A stretch of 64,000 nucleotides of DNA from Clavelina lepadiformis (Eukaryota > Chordata > Ascidiacea > Aplousobranchia > Clavelinidae), in NCBI RefSeq assembly GCF_947623445.1, contig NC_135240.1, positions 9,858,001-9,922,000 on the forward strand. Reading direction: 5' to 3'. Positions 1-11,800 of this stretch are shown here, one piece after another. Position 1 is the stretch's first letter; every line of letters begins with the position of its first letter. Position numbers and translations under genes: made by a program. Under the pieces are notes generated by a model that saw only the letters and a program-made list of their open reading frames with translations, searched no databases and had not been told where the DNA came from.

Positions 1-1014
1 ATTTCGGCCAGCTGCTGTTTACCTTTTTTGGACAAAACCGCTTCCGCAAACGGCTGGCTACATGAGCCAGTTATGCAACTGGTAGCCCATCTTTCTACCT
101 ACTGTAGGTAACCGGTGGCCGATGAAGCAGGCAAATAGCCTACGGTAGGCAATGATTTCATCATTTTACTTAAAACAGATAAATCAGTCATCGCCGCATC
201 AGATAGTATTATTTATTGGTGCAACTTGAGTCTCCTTTTGTTAAGAGACCAAAACTGTGTTTGAAGTGACTGTTTCACCAGTGTTCAGAAGACAAAATTT
301 TTAAACCACAATGCACGGAATAATTTATAATACACAAACAAGAAAAGCTGATTTATTAATCCCCAATTAATAATAAATAAAGATTTGAGGCTTCAATGCA
401 CACCATCACGCTAAAATTTGTATCTTTTGCATGTAGGATTTCTCGTGAAAAATTAACAAACTTTCCTGTTACGCAGATTTCTGCTATCACTCTCCTTTTT
501 TTGCAAAAAGGAATACGGTACGTTTGTGACATAGTGATAGGCATTCGGTAACCGCCGCCATACCTAGACCACAGAGTATTGCAGTTTTTAGCATGATCTT
601 GGGTGTAACAAACAACCAAAAATGACAAGTACGGTGCGCAAAAATCCTCAGACACAATAAAAGAGCACAGTTACACAGTAATATATACAGTTTGACTTGT
701 TCAATCATTAAATCAATTGAAAATTGAGTACACAGAAGTTCTGTCCAGGTGATTAAGGGCAAAATAATGCACCTTAAATGCGGCACTGAAGCTCATCAAA
801 AGCAGTATTGAGTGTGCTCTTGCCGAATTTTGCATTCCGGTGCCAGACTGCATTTTTTACACGATCTTGGGTGAGCAGAAGATTTAGAGGCTAGTTTGGC
901 TGGTTTCTATGCTTTAGCAAGCCTACTTTAACATGTCTGCAAAACATTTTTCTATAAATCATGTAAAAATGCATAAAGACTGTGTCCAAAATTTATTAAA
1001 TGCATACATACAGC
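1..1014. other. Intergenic, no gene recognised
   Basis: No exon of a known family was found on either strand. Short open frames exist at 356-786 on the minus strand, two of them overlapping in different frames, without recognisable motifs. An exon of a gene lying left of the window cannot be excluded. Confidence 0.4.
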
Positions 1015-1735
1015 ATACAGTTATACTATTGTCTAATTTACAGTATGATATATTGGCTTGGGGATCCGCATCAAGTAGTTAAACCATTTAATATAATTCG
1101 TAATTAAATAGTAAGACTAATTACCAATAATAATTAATATACCAAACTAACTACACTTTATAGAGCAAACGATAGTCTAAATATATCTTAAATCTACCAA
1201 TTACAGACAGGCAAATTCATGCCTAACTATTACACAAATCTTCCCCAAAAATTTTAATGACTATTTCAGCGAAATCAAAGCTACGCAAATGCAATACTAG
1301 ATCATCACAGGACAACTTATTCTTGCCCCAAACCAAAACAGTAAAAAATAAAAAAGTTAACATAAGTATTTCTCGTATCAATTGAGAAGTGGACTTGAGC
1401 AAGGGATGTGCTGGTCGGATAACTGTGAATAGGGTGATGGATGTATGGTTGTTGATTTCTTTTGTATCATATTGTTATTGATTTTTGATTTGTTATTCTA
1501 TTGGTTCTGTGGTGTGTGTGTTTTGTTTTGCAGTGTTGTTTTAACTAATTGAGTTTCAGTTTTTCTATTTGTGTTAATTGTTTTTTATTTTCTTTTGCAA
1601 TAAAATCTGGGGCAGATGCCCTAGATAACTGTGAGGTCTTTTTGCTGCGCCACACCAATAAGTTATTTTGGAACTTTGTTATGATACTTTTTAGTTTGTT
1701 TTGAATGGTGAAATAAACTTTCTCTCTCTCAGATA
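1015..1735 (+). mobile_element. Decayed non-LTR retrotransposon (LINE) 3' end
   Basis: Around 1035-1075 one frame reads LQYDILAWGSASSS, which fits the post-RT motif of many LINE ORF2 proteins (LQYGILAWG type). Around 1195-1320 broken frames give pieces such as LQTGKFMPNYYTNLPQKF, the usual 'LQ..KFM..Y....LP..F' segment that follows it. The copy has many stops. It ends near 1735 in an AATAAACT stretch followed by a short TC run, which resembles the 3' tail of LINEs that end in simple repeats. The family (CR1, L2 or Jockey-like) cannot be fixed by eye. Confidence 0.6.
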
Positions 1736-2972
1736 ATAATCCATATTAAAATAAGCTGGCACTCGTGATCACAGCACATTTTTATTTTTCACAGAAAGCA
1801 TTAGTTACACTAATCACGCTAAGCACTTGCTTTCGAAATTTTCATGACACAACATTTTCAAGCATTTATTGTAGGGTCTTTCTATAATTGTGAGCCAAAG
1901 TTAAAATATTTTTGTAAGTGGCCGACTCTGATTTGGCTTAACCTTTTTTTGTAGATATCTCTATAAATAATGAACACATCCAAAGGGTTTTTAAGATATG
2001 GCCCTTCCGCGATTGGGCTCATACCCATTTTTCACCCTTGTAAATTATGAATGTTTATTTTTAGGTTTTTTTTATGGTCAATATCTCACTAAAGAGTCAG
2101 AGTTGCTACAGAATAATTCTGGCCCAGGTTTTCACAATATGCTGTCAGATCATCTCCTTTCTTTTTAAAGTTATTGGCCTCTCAAATGTGTATCCTTTTA
2201 AAGTTAAATTTATATTAAATTAAATTATTAAAATTAAACGGAATTAAAACGACGGAATTAAAAAAATATAAAATTTTAAAACACTCCTGTGAGTACAGGA
2301 TCACATACAGCTAGTTAATTGTGTTAGAACCCTCTTATTTGAGGACAGGTCTGTGTCATGTGTGTAAAAAGAAGATTGACTATATCCAAGTTATAATGAA
2401 GAAGTTAAGGGTCCATAAAAAGGTTTCCAGCTGAAAAAAATGACTGTTTTGTCGGTTTTCGGGTAGCAAGTTTACCATGTGGGCAGATACTGAAACTTCT
2501 TCTACTTGGTTGCACATACCTTGGCTTTATTTGGTAAAGTAAAAAGGTAAAGCTGTTTCCTTATCTATTCTATTGTTAAATGGTCCAGTGAAAGGTAGTC
2601 ATTATTAGCCGAAAACACCCCCATAATACAGTTTTTACAAGTTTTTGTTGTGATACTTGTTTTTGCCATTGTTTATATTGAAAAGTTCCTTCCCACTTTC
2701 TTTAACAAGTGTGTATGACACAAAGCGATCGTTACTTAAGTGTTTTCAAAAATTTTAATTTTCATCATTTTTGCACTTTTATCCATAGTAATTCTCCTTG
2801 CTTTTTCACTGGTTGAAGTTATCCATGAAGCAATATTTTACAACAATTGATGTGACAATGGGAAACAAGTTATTCTCAGAATTTTTTTGCTGATGCAAGA
2901 AGAGAAAAACAAAGCAAGTGTTTTGAGGGACTTAATGCCCCTTGTGTTTATCAGACATGATGTAGATCTATG
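1736..2972. other. Intergenic, nothing recognised
   Basis: AT-rich sequence between the LINE relic and the left end of the transposon. I see no open frame above background, no RNA gene and no clear repeat. Confidence 0.4.
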
Positions 2973-3118
2973 TTATATCACCAGTCTGCATCAATTTTGC
3001 TGAGTTACAAGTAACAGGTGTTTTTGGTTAATTTGGCGGCGCTGATTCCAAAAATAACATCAGATTTTTTCTATCACGTCAATTTTTTTCACAAAACGCA
3101 ATTCAGTATTTTGACAGT
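2973..3118 (+). repeat. Left terminal inverted repeat of transposon copy 1
   Basis: Outer tip at 2973-2990 and inner block at 3031-3118 match the reverse complement of 5277-5442. The block GCGCTGATTCCAAAAATAAC (3039-3058) and the stretch TTTTTTCTATCACGTCAA just after it are the best conserved parts and recur in the diverged copy 2. Confidence 0.75.
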
Positions 3119-3235
3119 AAGAGCAAATAAATAGCAGTATTCACAATATGTGAATATGCCTCGGCGTAAAAAGCAAAAAAAATTAATAACAGCACATATC
3201 TGCATAAAGGTCACAACACTGAAATTAATATTATT

Positions 3236-4941
3236 TTATGGAAGAAGCTTTCTCTTTTTTGACTTTCGAGAATGTTTATATGTTTCCTCATCTCTCATAA
3301 GACACCAACAATAATCGGCCATCATACTAACATTCCACCGACCTTGATATCTTTTTTCCATGATTTTGATATCTTGGTGGAAACGTTCACCTTGTTCTTC
3401 ACTGGAAGATCCTAAATTTTCTGGAAAGTAGTCCAAATGACTATGCAGAAAGTGCACTTTTACACTCATGTTGCAGCCAAGTTTTTGAAACGAGCAAAGC
3501 AAGCGGTTGACAAGTTCTTTGTAATCAGGTGATTTGGTATTACTGTACCCAGAAAGTTGCTCACAACCTGGCTAAAAGCCACCCAACCTTCTTTTTCATC
3601 TTGATTCATGGTTTTGATAAATTTCTTGTCTTTCATTAGCTGTTTTATTTTTGGCCCATCAAATATTCCTGCTTTCAACTTTTCATTGCTCAAGGCAGGA
3701 AATTTTTGGCAAATATACCCAAAACATGCCCCATGTTTATCCAGGCTTTTCACATATTGCTTCATTAGCCCCAGCTTAATGTGAAGAGGTGGTAGTAATA
3801 CTTTGCTTGGGTCTACTAATGCTTGGTTAAGAATTTTTTTTCCTCCAGGAGTAAATTCTTTTCTCTCAGGCCATTGGTCTTGTTCCCAATGTTCCGTTTT
3901 AGCTCTACTATCCCATAGACATAAAAAGCATGGATACTTAGTGTAGCCACCTTGTCGGCGAAGTAGCATACCCAAAACTTTCAAGTCACCACATATTAGC
4001 CAGTTGTGCTCAAAATATTTGCATTTAGTTATTAAGATTTTCATATTTTCATACGTTTCTTTGAGATGTACTGAATGACCAATTGGTACAGAGGCATACT
4101 TGTTTCCATTGTGCAACAGTACACACTTTAAACTAGCCTTGGAGCTATCTATGAATAGACGCCATTCCTTTGGATTGTACACACAACCCATTGCATGTAA
4201 GAGGCCACCTACGTCATGACAAAACACAAAGGCATCTTCCATGCTGAAGTACGGAACCAAACCTTCCTCTCTTCGTCTGTAGAATGAATATGTGGTTTCA
4301 GGAGCTAGTAGATTGTTGTGATGTAGCCTGGATCCTAAAAGCTCTGCAGAAGCTTTTGGCAAATCCAAATCACGCACTAAGTCATTTAAAAAACCTTGCT
4401 TGATTAATATCGGAAGCTTCTCTTGGTCTGAAGATGAGGAATAGTGATCAGTCTTAATACAACTGTCATCTGATGTGCAGCTATCTGTCTCACTTAATGA
4501 TTGAGTTAAAGACGTAAATTTAGGTACAGGGATGCTGTCAGAATGAGGCACAGGTCTCAGGGCTGATGGAATATTAGTATAGCTGATTTTGGATTTATTT
4601 TTAGAGCTAAATCCAGCAGTATTTACAATGCAGAAATAACAGTCGTTGACATGGTTTGCTGGCTCTCTCCATATCATTGGAATGCCAAAGCTCAAACTCT
4701 TTCGTTTGCTCTTGGTCCATTGTCTCAGATTTTCGACACATGCCCTACACACCTTGTGAGGTGCCCAGGACTTGTCTTGATCAATTAGTTTGATACCGAA
4801 GTATGGTAAGTAAGCCTTTTTCACAAAATCTGTGATGTTTTGTCTTTGCTTTGGAGCAGTAAAGCATCCACAAATATAGCAGAAAACATCTGGGTGTCGC
4901 TTGCACCTTATTCGTCCAGCAGAAGTACTAGCCATTGGCAA
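3236..4941 (-). pseudogene. Transposase-like protein of transposon copy 1
   Basis: Reading leftwards from 4941, a 491-residue frame starts MPMASTSAGRIRCKRHPDVF. It has a Cys-rich N-terminus: C-x2-C near residue 21, H-x-x-C-x2-C near 62-68 and C-x2-C near 100, like a small zinc-binding module. A serine-rich linker follows, then a core with WRLFIDSSK (about residue 262), ICGDLK (about 318) and YPCFLCLWDSR just after. The C-terminal part, with FLHSHLDYFPENLG and EEQGERFHQDI, continues in an 88-residue frame at 3236-3502 that overlaps the first in another phase, so this copy has at least one frameshift near 3500-3550. The order Asp, Asp, CxxC, Glu resembles an RNase H-fold DDE transposase with a zinc insertion, but the catalytic assignment is my inference. 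A multi-copy host gene of unknown role is the alternative. Confidence 0.6.
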
Positions 4942-5276
4942 CAGGTTGTATAAATACAGGTTTGCAGAATACTTTAAAACTTATCTAAAAATATAAAATA
5001 AAGATTCACCTATATATGTAAGCTACTTCACATAATTAGGCATGAGCTATTTACAGTAGAAATTCGCCTATATCGACACCTCAAGGGGATGAAGAATAAG
5101 TCAATACGCTCTGCTTAAGCAATAACGTCCAGTTTTAAAACACTCTTTCTTGTAGAGCTAGTTTTGACTTTTAGTAGGTCAAGCATCTTGCAACGCGTCA
5201 TCTTGCATCTCTACTGTACTTCTACAAAATTGATGTAGGCTTGTGTAAAGCTCTATGCTATATACCGGTAGTAATT

Positions 5277-5442
5277 ATTTCCTTTTACCATCAAAATATT
5301 GAATTGCATTTTTTGAAAAACATTGATGTGATAGAAAAAATTTGAGGTTATTTTTGGAATCAACGCCCCAAAAATAACCAGAATAAGTCCTCTTTTTGTA
5401 AAAAGCATAAAAAAAATTTTTTTTTGTAGACCAGTGACATAA
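5277..5442 (-). repeat. Right terminal inverted repeat of transposon copy 1
   Basis: Reverse complement of the left repeat. The best block is GGTTATTTTTGGAATCAACG at 5346-5365; the outer tip is 5425-5442. The two ends differ mostly by single substitutions, so the copy is not young but still alignable along its whole repeat. Confidence 0.75.
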
Positions 5443-5804
5443 TTTTCCATGATTCGTTTCCCGCTCTGTTTTGCCACAAATATGAGTTAAGCATTAAACG
5501 CATTTATTCAATGTGGCTGCACATATTTTGTGATTGGTAGAAGCTCAGAAGCAGGGAAAATGTCTTTTTACTTTCATGTCAATGGCATTTACTGCAACTG
5601 TTAAAATATAGTTTTGCTACATTTCACGTTTGATCACTTATGGTTTGACAGTTGACACATTTGTTTTTGAAATCCACATTGTAATTCTGCTTTGGCCATC
5701 CCTACATGTATGTAACTGTGTATTTACTACATATTAATTGAAATCTATAGACATTTTCTTTCTAGAGTTGTATTTTTATCATAGTTTAATTGTTTGTGTC
5801 CGAA
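5443..5804 (+). promoter_or_regulatory. 5' flank of POLD1
   Basis: About 360 bases between the transposon and the POLD1 start codon. A strong acceptor-like site, TTTTCTTTCTAG at 5754-5765, lies 39 bases before the ATG, with another AG at 5783. No matching upstream coding exon is visible. It may be the acceptor of a 5' UTR intron or a trans-splice site; both are inference. Confidence 0.3.
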
Positions 5805-8800
5805 ATGGAAAAGCGTAAAAAAGATGCACAGGACATGCCACTTTCAGCCAAACGCTGTTGCACTGAACAAGAGTCTTACACTAAAGGTACCTTTAGCATT
5901 GACTATTTTATTACTATTTTATTTGTCTACTCACTGCTATTTTTAATTGCTAACCCAGTATATTAGTCCCCTGTCAAGTTCATACCCTAAAGCCAGGCCT
6001 GGTCATTTAAACCAATTGAATGTTGCGGCCGGTATTCCTTGAGGCGGCAGTTTAGGTTATGATCTAAGTTCAAATACAGAAAAATGCTACTTATGGGGCA
6101 AATAACATGACAATTAAATTATGGCGTCAAAATCTGTTAGCATACTCCGAATTTCTAAAACTTTGGCACCCACGGGCATACAAACTAGACACTTTGTGTA
6201 TTGTAACATGTTTTAGCCTTGAAACGATCTCTTACTGCGTTAAATTTAATTATGAAAGCTGCATTACAAATTAGTTAGCATAATATCGGAATGTTTACAA
6301 AATAAAATGCTTTCTGATTTGTTGGCTCTTGTGTTTATGTCTAGAATTACCTTAAAATGTTTAAAGAAAAGCCGATGAAACAATTGCGCATGAAACTGAT
6401 GCTTGAAATCACTGAAAAACATCATTCTAGTTTTGTAAAATCTCAAAGCAACAATGCAGTATTTTTTGCAGTATTCCATAACTGGAATAGGTAGATGTCG
6501 CATAATATTTAGGATTATAAATTTCCAAAACTGGTTTATGCTTCCAGTTGGTTAGTTTTCCACTTGCAGTTGGTTAGTTTTTTTTAATGTGGAATTTTGA
6601 TTCTAAAGAGTTTTCCGACATGGTTTTAAAAAGTATATATATATACTTCTATATACAGTCGAAATTGGTTAATCGCATAGTCAATTTGCCAAGCTTTTTT
6701 ATGCGATTAACCGATGTATGCGTTTCCTACATTTTCTCCGCTATTCTCTTTCAAACACCGGTGCACGCATTCTTGCTCCTCCGCCGATTTTTGGAATGGC
6801 ACAATGCATTATGACGCAACAAGTGAGCTTCCTTCTTTTCGATTTCGACACAAAAAAAACACGAAACAAAAACGGAAATCAATTTTTATTAAAATAACTC
6901 TCAATTGTAGTTTGTTTAATATTTTCCGATATGTTGTTAAGCAGTTGCTGTTCCAGAGGAAAAAATTTGTCCATGTCCATTCCCTGAACATTTAGTCGCC
7001 GATGGATTGTGTGCAGTGCCTAACAATCCTTAAATAAAAATTATTCTTGTTGTTCTATTGTGATGTAACGATCCGTAACAATCCTTAAATGAAACGTAGT
7101 TTTGTGGTTCATAATCACTGTAGAGAAGGCCTTTTTTCGTGAAGTTTTACTTTATTGTTCAAATCAGTGACGTGCTACTGTCTCTATAGCCTTCAGCCTT
7201 GCGGTGAATTTAATCACAGCTGTCTTTAATTCACAACTGCTGTCTTCAGTGTCTTGTCGTGTATTTAATCGCTGCGGGTTATGGGAGATCTTGCGATGAT
7301 TTTTGTTTATTGGTGAGGATAATCTTCAGCAACTTAACACTTCATCAAAGGAAATATGCGATTAAGTGATACAAGTCTACAAATCAATCAAGAATTCCTA
7401 TTCGATTAACCCTTATGCGATTAACCGTTGAATTTTCTTCACAAGAGAATGAGAATGGTTTGGGATTATGCAATGCTATGCTACAAAGCGATTTATGCCT
7501 TTAACCGATATGCGATTAACCCATTTCGACTGTATATATATATATATATATGTTTATATACATAATGTCTTAGTCTTCCATTTGTCTATTTCATTTCAGA
7601 TAACATCAATTTGCTGGCAAGTTTGCCTGAGACTGACGTAGCAAAATGGATGCGAACCCCACTTACAAAGCTGGATATAAAAAGTGACCCTATAATATTT
7701 CAGCAGATTGATGTAGATCATTACATTGCTGACAGTGCGATCTCTGACATGCCAGTTCCTGAGGGTGGTGCTGCACCAGTTATTCGAATGTTTGGATTAA
7801 CTATGGAAGGTCACAGCATTGTTTGTCATGTCCATGGTTTTTTACCCTATTTTTATGTACAAGCAATGAATGGCTTTCAGGTGGGACATATTCTCTTATC
7901 ATCAATAAAAAATTTTTATGCACAAATAACGTTTGCCACGGCTGCATATCAGCGTAAAAACCTCTTTTCCACGTCTGTGTAGGAGGAGCACTGTGATGAA
8001 TTTCAGTCCACTTTAAATGAACTTGTCTTGAAAGAAATGCGAGGAAACAAAGATCTCACAAAAGCTGTCTACAAAGTTGAATGCTGCCAAAAACAAAGCA
8101 CGTATTTTTGATGTGTACTTGTTCTAGGGCTAGGCTCATGGAGCCGGTCTCAAACTAGACTATTGACAGTAAATAATCCTATGTTACACTAAGCTATGTA
8201 GCTCTTTTGGTAATCTCATTGTTTTCTAAAGTATGTTGTCAGGGTTGTTATTATGACAATTAAATTGATCATGATTTAAGTTGGTATATACTGTTTGGAG
8301 TAATTTACTTAATGTTTGTTAGCTTAATAGTATATCATTTTAAATGGAAATATCTATAGGTATTTTAATATTTAACTTTAGATATGTTTTTTACAATAAG
8401 GTTCTTTCCTTTCCAAGTATTAGATTTTTTCCGCATTGAAATTATATTAAAAGTACCTTTGCGTATGAAGCAATAATTTTGTCTACCGCTGTATGTCAAA
8501 GGTCATCTTTCGTTACGGGATACTCTATCGTGATAAACATGAAACCAAGATTTTTTTTATCAGTTCTGCCTTTGCCATCTGAATGTGACATTTTAGTTGC
8601 ATAATATTAATTGGTACTTAATAATTTGCAGATATGTATGGCTACAGCAGCAGTGGCAAATCAACTTTTTTAAAGATAACTGTGGCGGTACCTCGTTTAG
8701 TTGCCACCACCAAGCGTATGTTGGAATCGGGTTTTCGCACACCTAGCTATCCTGAATATGTGTACCAAGTGTTCGAAAGCTTCATTGATTTTGAAATCAG

Positions 8801-11800
8801 GTGACTATATCTGCATCTGTATAACAGTAGATTAATGTTGTCATATTTTGGTATCTTTACTTGTAAATTTTGGCATATGGTTAAGCACAGTTGCGGCATA
8901 TACTAAAGCAAGGGTCGGCAACCTACGGCCCGCGGGCCGGATCCGGCCCGCCATGCGAAATCGTTTGGCCCGAGACATGTTATTTAGTTATCACAAGATT
9001 ACCGCCCGCCCTTTCTTATTGAGTTTCAAACTGCAGTGTTAGCACTGTTTGAAAAAATTGTAGTATTGTTACGCCATAAGTACGTCGTACTAGTCTATTG
9101 TTACGCCATAAAACTGGTGCGAAAGCGGTAGACTAGTATCTCGTACTAAGTACGAGATTGTCTGTAGAGTAGACTAGTCGTTATAGATAAAAAGAGAGAT
9201 GCACACGAGCTTTAACCTAAACTTTTTTATAATGCTGTGTTGTTGAAGTGTGAATACATATCTGTTGCTCTTTTTGTGATTGGTATGATTGAGATTGCAA
9301 CAATGTAGCGTAATATACTGAAGTGAGTGTGAATTATAGTAGCCTATTAATGAAAGTTCCGGCCCGCCAAAGAGTTGTACACTCGACATTTGGCCCGTGA
9401 CTAGCAAAAGGTTGCCGACCCCTGTACTAAAGTATACATACCGTATATGCAATTTTTTTGCGAATATGTCGAGGTTAAAATTTGTGTTGTTATATGGCAG
9501 AAGCGTGTATGTATTTGTCTTTGATGTTTCAGGTTTATGACAGACTGTGATCTTGTTGGATGCAACTGGATTGAACTAAACCCTGGAAAATATCAAATAC
9601 GTGATGCAGCTGCCATGATTTCCACTGCTCAGGTAGAAGTGGATGTTAAGTTTGATGATTTTACAAGTCACGCCCCTGACGGTGATTGGCAGAAAATTGC
9701 CCCTCTGCGAATACTTAGCTTTGACATTGAATGTGCTGGACGCAAAGGTATTCCCATATAATGAAGATGCTGATGAAAAAAGAAGTTAACATTATTGAGT
9801 GTAGTTTAAACTTTGCTAAAAATCTCTAAACAGGTGTCTTTCCTGTGCCTGATGTGGACCCAGTGATTCAAATTGCTTCCATGGTGAAATGTCAAGGAAG
9901 CACTGGGGAGCCATTTATTAAAGTTATTTTTACCTTAAATTCATGTTCATCTATTGTTGGTTCCCACGTTTATTCATTTAAAAAGGAGGAAAACATGCTT
10001 CAGGTTAGTTTTTTATGTTATTTGTTAAAGGTTTCTCCTTAAATATTTATTTTTATCGATTACATCTCAATACTAGATGATTTTTTTTTCAATTTTCAAA
10101 TTTTTCTTTTAGGCTTTCTCTGATTTTCTGCGTGCTGTAGACCCAGACATAATCACTGGGTATAATATACAAAATTTTGATCTTCCATTTTTGATCAACC
10201 GAGCTGCCCATCTAAAGGTTGCGAAATTTCCATATCTTGGAAGGTAGACCGCTTTATTTATGTTAAGTTTTACTACGTAGTTTTAATCATTGTATTTACT
10301 GATTTTTCTTTCTATGAGTTTTATAAATTATTTTTATCTGACACTTTTTTCAGAATAAAGGACAGTGTAACTAGAATTAAGGATACAAAGTTCCAGTCTA
10401 AACAAATGGGAAGCCGTGAAATGAAAAACATCAACATGGAAGGTCGTGTACAGTTTGATGTATTTGTGGTGAGTGTTTCATGTCATATTGGATTCGATTG
10501 CATTACTACATGTGCTGGCGATCTGTCATGCTTAGGATACCCCTCGTTAATAAGAAAAAGTTCAAGAAGTGGTAAAACTTTTACTTCATTTAAGCAGAAT
10601 GAATTTGTAGCAATTAGAATTAAACAAGATTATACTCCCAGCCTCCACAGTGACCACAACAATGGCAGGGCTTTGTAAAAAGACAAACACTATAAATATG
10701 ACAAAAACAACACTACTGGAACTGAATAAAACAACGATTCAATATTGGTTTGGCTAGAAGTACTTTTAGCATTTTTGCACTAAGTAATTGGCAGATATCT
10801 TGTAGATGACCAATTAAACTAACTAGTAAATAGGTTGTTCATCTAAACACATCCATATTTCTATGGAACAAGTTGAACATTGCGCACTCGAGCTTATACA
10901 GTTACTGGGAAAAGCTTTAACCACAATACAATCACACTTCAGATAACATTATCAGCATCTGCTACAGTTAAAAGGCAAGGCTGATAATAATCTGTACTTG
11001 ATTGCCGATTTTCTTTAAAATGTTGGTGTATTTGTAGATATTTTCTGCATTTTATTATTTTTTACTGTTTAGGCATTACTGAGGGAAAAAAAGTTACGCT
11101 CATACACATTAAATGCAGTTAGTTTTCACTTTCTTGGCGAGCAGAAAGAGGACGTTCATCATTCTATAATTACAGAACTACAGCATGGAAATTCACAGGT
11201 CAGTAAAGATAAATGACGGTAAATAAAATAGAAATACTTCTTTTTTACCTTCTAAAATTTTTCTTAAGACAAGGCGTCGTCTTGCTGTTTACTGCTTGAA
11301 AGATGCATTGCTACCACTGCGGCTTCTTGACAAGCTTATGTTCATCATTAACTACATGGAAATGGCTCGAGTTACCGGTGTTCCATTGTCTTACTTACTC
11401 GTTCGTGGGCAGAGTATTAAAGTTATATCTCAGCTTCTTCGCAAGGTGAATTGCTTACAAAATATGTAGATGTGCTGTTCTAATTCCTATGTACTTCATT
11501 TGTATCTCATCGTTATGTTAGACATGACTGGTGTAATCGTTACAGACAAGGGCGGAAGGTTTGCTGATGCCGGTCATTCCAACAAGCAACAATGATGAAT
11601 TTACAGGAGCCACTGTCATTGAACCTCTAAAAGGCTATTACAACATTCCCATCACAACACTCGACTTCTCTTCATTATACCCATCCATAATGCAAGCACA
11701 CAACCTTTGCTACACTACTCTTCTCATGAAAGTCAGTGAGATCATAGCTTGCGTGATTTTTTTTTTCATTTCATGTGCATTGCAAATAGACGGATTTTTG

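Larger units (their letters stand above)
2973..5442 (-). mobile_element. DNA transposon with long TIRs, unclassified family, copy 1
   Basis: The left flank (2973-3118) and the reverse complement of the right flank (5277-5442) align. The outer tips read TTATATCACCAGTCTGCA and TTATGTCACTGGTCTACA. An inner block (3031-3118 against 5277-5375) contains GATTCCAAAAATAAC followed by TTTTTTCTATCAC, with only scattered mismatches over about 90 bp. The inverted repeats enclose one transposase-like coding region on the minus strand. The exact ends and the target duplication could not be resolved; the TTAT at both tips may be element or target. Length about 2.47 kb. The family is not one I can name. The protein belongs to a group found in many copies, as uncharacterised proteins, in cnidarian, arthropod and mollusc genomes (from memory). 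A second copy lies at 53854-55503. Confidence 0.75.

Noticed and set aside
5253-5477. 74-codon minus-strand frame
   Set aside because: It lies within the right inverted repeat of transposon copy 1 and has no independent support.
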